Assembly: GCA_902599045.1 (NCBI GenBank)
Contig: CACKEA010000001.1
Location: forward strand, 268,985-332,984
Direction of reading: 5' to 3'
Length of the DNA: 64,000 bases
Source of the DNA: an uncultured Alphaproteobacteria bacterium
GTDB taxonomy: Bacteria; Pseudomonadota; Alphaproteobacteria; HIMB59
The translations under genes were made by a program, and so were the position numbers. Numbering within the stretch: position 1 is the stretch's first letter; every line of letters begins with the position of its first letter. Of the stretch, positions 61,970-64,000 are shown piece after piece. Under the pieces are notes generated by a model. It was given only the letters and a program-made list of their open reading frames with translations, did no database searches and was not told the origin of the DNA.

Positions 61970-62424
61970 CTTGGAATAAACTTTAAAGCAAAACCATTAT
62001 TGCAGTATCTTAGTCCAGTTGGTTCTGGACCATCTTTGAAGACATGACCATGATGACCACCACATCTTGCGCAATGATATTCTTTTCTTGGTATTACAAT
62101 TTTAAAATCTGTTTTAAAACCCAATGAATTTGGAATGTAATCAAAAAATGATGGCCAACCAGTTCCACTATCAAATTTCATATCAGAATTAAATAAAGGA
62201 AGATCACATCCAGCACACTGATAGACACCGTTCCTTTTTTCATTATTTAAGACGCTTGAGCCAGGGCGCTCTGTTCCTGACTGTCTAAGTATATAATATT
62301 CCTCTTCTGTGAGTTTTGCTTTCCATTCTGTTTCTGTTAGCACTAATTTTTCCATAGATAATAAAGATTTCAACCCAACTAAACACCCTCCTAAAGTAAA
62401 AGTTAAAAAAAATCTTCTATTCAA
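61966..62424 (-). CDS. msrB: Peptide-methionine (R)-S-oxide reductase, probably exported
   Basis: 152 residues. An N-terminal MNRRFFLTFTLGGCLVGL resembles a signal with a lipobox-like LGGC, then EWKAKLTEEEYYILRQSGTERPGSS. Zinc-binding CAGC and CARC pairs and the catalytic GLRYCNNGFALKF are present. It repairs oxidised methionine in proteins; the leader suggests a periplasmic, perhaps lipid-anchored form. Confidence 0.92.
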   Translation of the reverse strand: MNRRFFLTFTLGGCLVGLKSLLSMEKLVLTETEWKAKLTEEEYYILRQSGTERPGSSVLNNEKRNGVYQCAGCDLPLFNSDMKFDSGTGWPSFFDYIPNSLGFKTDFKIVIPRKEYHCARCGGHHGHVFKDGPEPTGLRYCNNGFALKFIPS

Positions 62425-62469
62425 AATATTAGTTTTATTTTAAGAATAAAAAATTAAAAATGAACATAA

Positions 62470-62553
62470 TTATTTCTTTTTCGCTCTTCGTTTAGCGCGA
62501 CGTTTTCGAGAACCGATTTTACGTCTACCACGATGTTTTTTAGGATAACCCAT
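62470..62553 (-). CDS. 27-residue highly basic peptide, candidate ribosome-associated protein
   Basis: ATG at 62,553 opens 27 codons ending TAA at 62,470. The peptide starts MGYPKKHRGRRKIG and is almost entirely Lys/Arg to the end (RKRRAKRRAKKK), with no acidic residue. Composition and size resemble tiny ribosomal proteins (bTHX-like) or the basic C-terminus of mitochondrial mS38. The codon choice is G+C-rich for this region (CGT, CGA, CGC). A TATTAT box ends about 8 bases before the ATG, consistent with a near-leaderless transcript. Confidence 0.65.
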   Translation of the reverse strand: MGYPKKHRGRRKIGSRKRRAKRRAKKK

Positions 62554-62619
62554 GACGGCGTATAATAGATATTTAACTTAAAAAATAAACATATTTTTTT
62601 TCTACCATTAATATAATTT

Positions 62620-63822
62620 ATGCGGATGAAATCGTTTTTCCTCATATTAATCAGTGGATTAATACTATGTGTAGGTAATGGTTTTAGAATGTCTTTAGGT
62701 ATTTACGTTCCTGATTTATTAGGCTCAACTGTTTTTAGTGCTTCATTAATTGGACTTACATATGGAATTTTTAACTTACTGTGGGGCTCCATGTCACCTA
62801 TAGCAGGGGCATTTGCTGAACAAAAAGGGTATGTAAAAACTCTCTGTGTAGGATTTATCGGTGTCTCTTTATCATTTTATGTTGCATCTTCCGCTGTTGA
62901 CCCGATTCATTTCTTATTTGGTATTGGCGTTATAGGTGGACTTTCAGCTGGAGTAATTTCTGTACCAGTTATTATTGGAGGCGTGTCAAAGTTTTATGCA
63001 GATGATAAAACACAAAGTACTGTAACAGGGATATTAATGTCTATTGCTGCGTCTGGTATGTTCATATTTACACCGATAAATCAATTTTTAGTATCCACAT
63101 ATCAATGGAGTTTATCATTTCAAATAACATCAATTTTTTTCTTATTTATGATACCTTTATCTCTAATTTTTTTACTACCTAAACCTGAAAAGAAAAATAA
63201 AAAAGAATTTACCAAAAGAAAAATCTCAGATGTTCTTCAAGAGGCTTTCAAAGATAAAAGTTATAAATATTTAATCTTAGGATTTTTTGTTTGCGGCTTA
63301 CATGTAGCTTTAATCTCAAATTATCTTCCAGTTTTTACAAAATTAAAAGGACTTGAAACTACTATTGCCGCAACAGGATTAACATTAATTGGAATATTTA
63401 ACATGATGGGTACTTTGATATCAGGAAAGATTTCTGGAATTATTAAAAAAAAATATGTCCTTTCTTTTATTTATTTTTTAAGGAGCATAGTAATATTCTT
63501 ACTATTAATGTTACCAACTAATAATTTTGTTGTTATTGGCTTTAGTTGCTTAATTGGCTTACTCTGGCTTTCAACAGTTCCTCCAACTTCAGGTATTGTT
63601 GCAAATAGATTTGGAACACGATACCTATCAACTCTTTTTGGTATTGTAATGGTTTCTCATCAAGCAGGTGCTTTTTTTGGATCTTTTGTGGGTGGCTTAG
63701 TAATAGATGCTTATGGTTCTCTTGACTTAGCATGGATAATGGCAATAGTTATCTCATTATTTTCTGCTTTTATTCACCTACCTATTGTAGAAAAAGAAAA
63801 ATCAGAAGAAGTTTTTGCCTAA
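62620..63822 (+). CDS. MFS transporter
   Basis: 400 residues, twelve membrane segments. NGFRMSLGIYVPDLLGSTVFSAS and TYGIFNLLWGSMSPIAGAFAEQKGYVKTL are typical of the monocarboxylate/oxalate-formate-like MFS branch, as is the second-half VPPTSGIVANRFGTRYLSTLFGIVM. The substrate is unknown. It overlaps the next gene by 8 bases. Confidence 0.88.
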   Translation: MRMKSFFLILISGLILCVGNGFRMSLGIYVPDLLGSTVFSASLIGLTYGIFNLLWGSMSPIAGAFAEQKGYVKTLCVGFIGVSLSFYVASSAVDPIHFLFGIGVIGGLSAGVISVPVIIGGVSKFYADDKTQSTVTGILMSIAASGMFIFTPINQFLVSTYQWSLSFQITSIFFLFMIPLSLIFLLPKPEKKNKKEFTKRKISDVLQEAFKDKSYKYLILGFFVCGLHVALISNYLPVFTKLKGLETTIAATGLTLIGIFNMMGTLISGKISGIIKKKYVLSFIYFLRSIVIFLLLMLPTNNFVVIGFSCLIGLLWLSTVPPTSGIVANRFGTRYLSTLFGIVMVSHQAGAFFGSFVGGLVIDAYGSLDLAWIMAIVISLFSAFIHLPIVEKEKSEEVFA

Positions 63823-64000
63823 AATTAACCCATTCTTTATTTTAATAATAGGTGCCATTGCGATTGCTTTCTCCCCGATCTTTGTAAGATTTTCTGATGT
63901 AGATCCAATTATGACTGCTTTTTATAGAATTTTTATAAGCTTGCCCTTTTTTTTATTTTTTTCATCTTTCAATATAATTGAGAAAGTTAAATTTCCTGAA
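63815..64000 (+). CDS. DMT-superfamily (EamA) transporter, N-terminal part (cut by window edge)
   Basis: From a TTG at 63,815 the frame is open to the last base (62 codons). It reads LPKINPFFILIIGAIAIAFS, then PIFVRFSDVDPIMTAFYRIF, the usual first membrane span and P.FVR.....P....F.R motif of EamA carriers. The start codon is uncertain. Confidence 0.8.
   Translation, partial: MPKINPFFILIIGAIAIAFSPIFVRFSDVDPIMTAFYRIFISLPFFLFFSSFNIIEKVKFPE

Noticed and set aside
62562-62568. Plus-strand TATAATA as the promoter of the MFS gene
   Set aside because: The box is nearly symmetric and may serve the minus strand; no convincing -35 on either strand, so I did not list it.
62454-62645. 63-codon minus-strand frame over the basic peptide
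   Set aside because: Different frame from the peptide, no family pattern; the 27-residue frame explains the G+C-richer bases better.

Overview
The window is an AT-rich, tightly packed bacterial chromosome segment with short intergenic spaces, many ATGA or TAATG stop/start overlaps and almost no mobile DNA. The family content and gene order (atpD-atpC / rppH-ctpA; rplU-rpmA-obgE-proB-proA-nadD-rsfS; an Irr-type Fur protein; a Zur/ZnuABC locus; DmdA-family proteins; betaine-type ABC transport) point to a streamlined marine alphaproteobacterium of the SAR11/HIMB59/AEGEAN-169 grade. I cannot place it more precisely without a tree. I saw no rRNA or tRNA gene, CRISPR array, insertion sequence, prophage or replication origin.

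Layout. 0-8.1 kb: end of the ATP synthase operon, then a convergent minus-strand housekeeping operon (rplU, rpmA, obgE, proB, proA, a small unknown, nadD, rsfS, ctpA, rppH). 8.2-13.2 kb: metal homeostasis, with znuC-znuB-zur divergent from znuA around a 30-bp perfect palindrome, then irr and an orphan iron-binding protein. 13.3-18.1 kb: a very AT-rich folate block (pabB-pabA-pabC-folP-folB-folK) converging on a diverged trpF. 18.1-26 kb: katG, an aquaporin-like channel, an omega-aminotransferase, and an OsmC/crotonase/acyl-CoA ligase operon. 26-37 kb: pncC, a Pif1-like helicase, alaX, a DMT exporter, an ABC-2 exporter, a photolyase/cryptochrome, a GMC oxidoreductase, SH3 and SOUL envelope proteins, and the first DmdA-family gene. 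37-39.2 kb: glnK-amtB and a glutathione peroxidase sharing a bidirectional terminator.

39.3-54.3 kb is the most interesting part. It holds a two-oxygenase pair resembling TmpA/TmpB (oxidative cleavage of a trimethylammonium phosphonate to glycine betaine), RidA, an MFS carrier and a second DmdA-family gene. Next is a continuous eight-gene minus-strand operon: betaine-type ABC transporter, aldehyde dehydrogenase, a dipeptidase-family protein lacking usual metal ligands, a 551-residue protein of unknown function, a DUF3726-like protein and a YeiH-type exporter. A divergent Ldh_2-family dehydrogenase follows. This reads as an uptake and catabolic system for a methylated zwitterionic osmolyte whose chemistry is not evident from known families.

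54.3-64 kb: cysE, a SbmA/BacA-type transporter, a CBS protein with rmlA, exonuclease I, a dual-specificity phosphatase, transaldolase, bioY, msrB and MFS/DMT carriers. Several genes too short for ordinary calling were read directly from the sequence. They include a 27-residue membrane peptide with an ideal Shine-Dalgarno (25,967-26,050), a 27-residue highly basic peptide (62,470-62,553), a 57-residue membrane protein coupled to alaX, and a 52-residue cysteine-pair protein next to the phosphatase.
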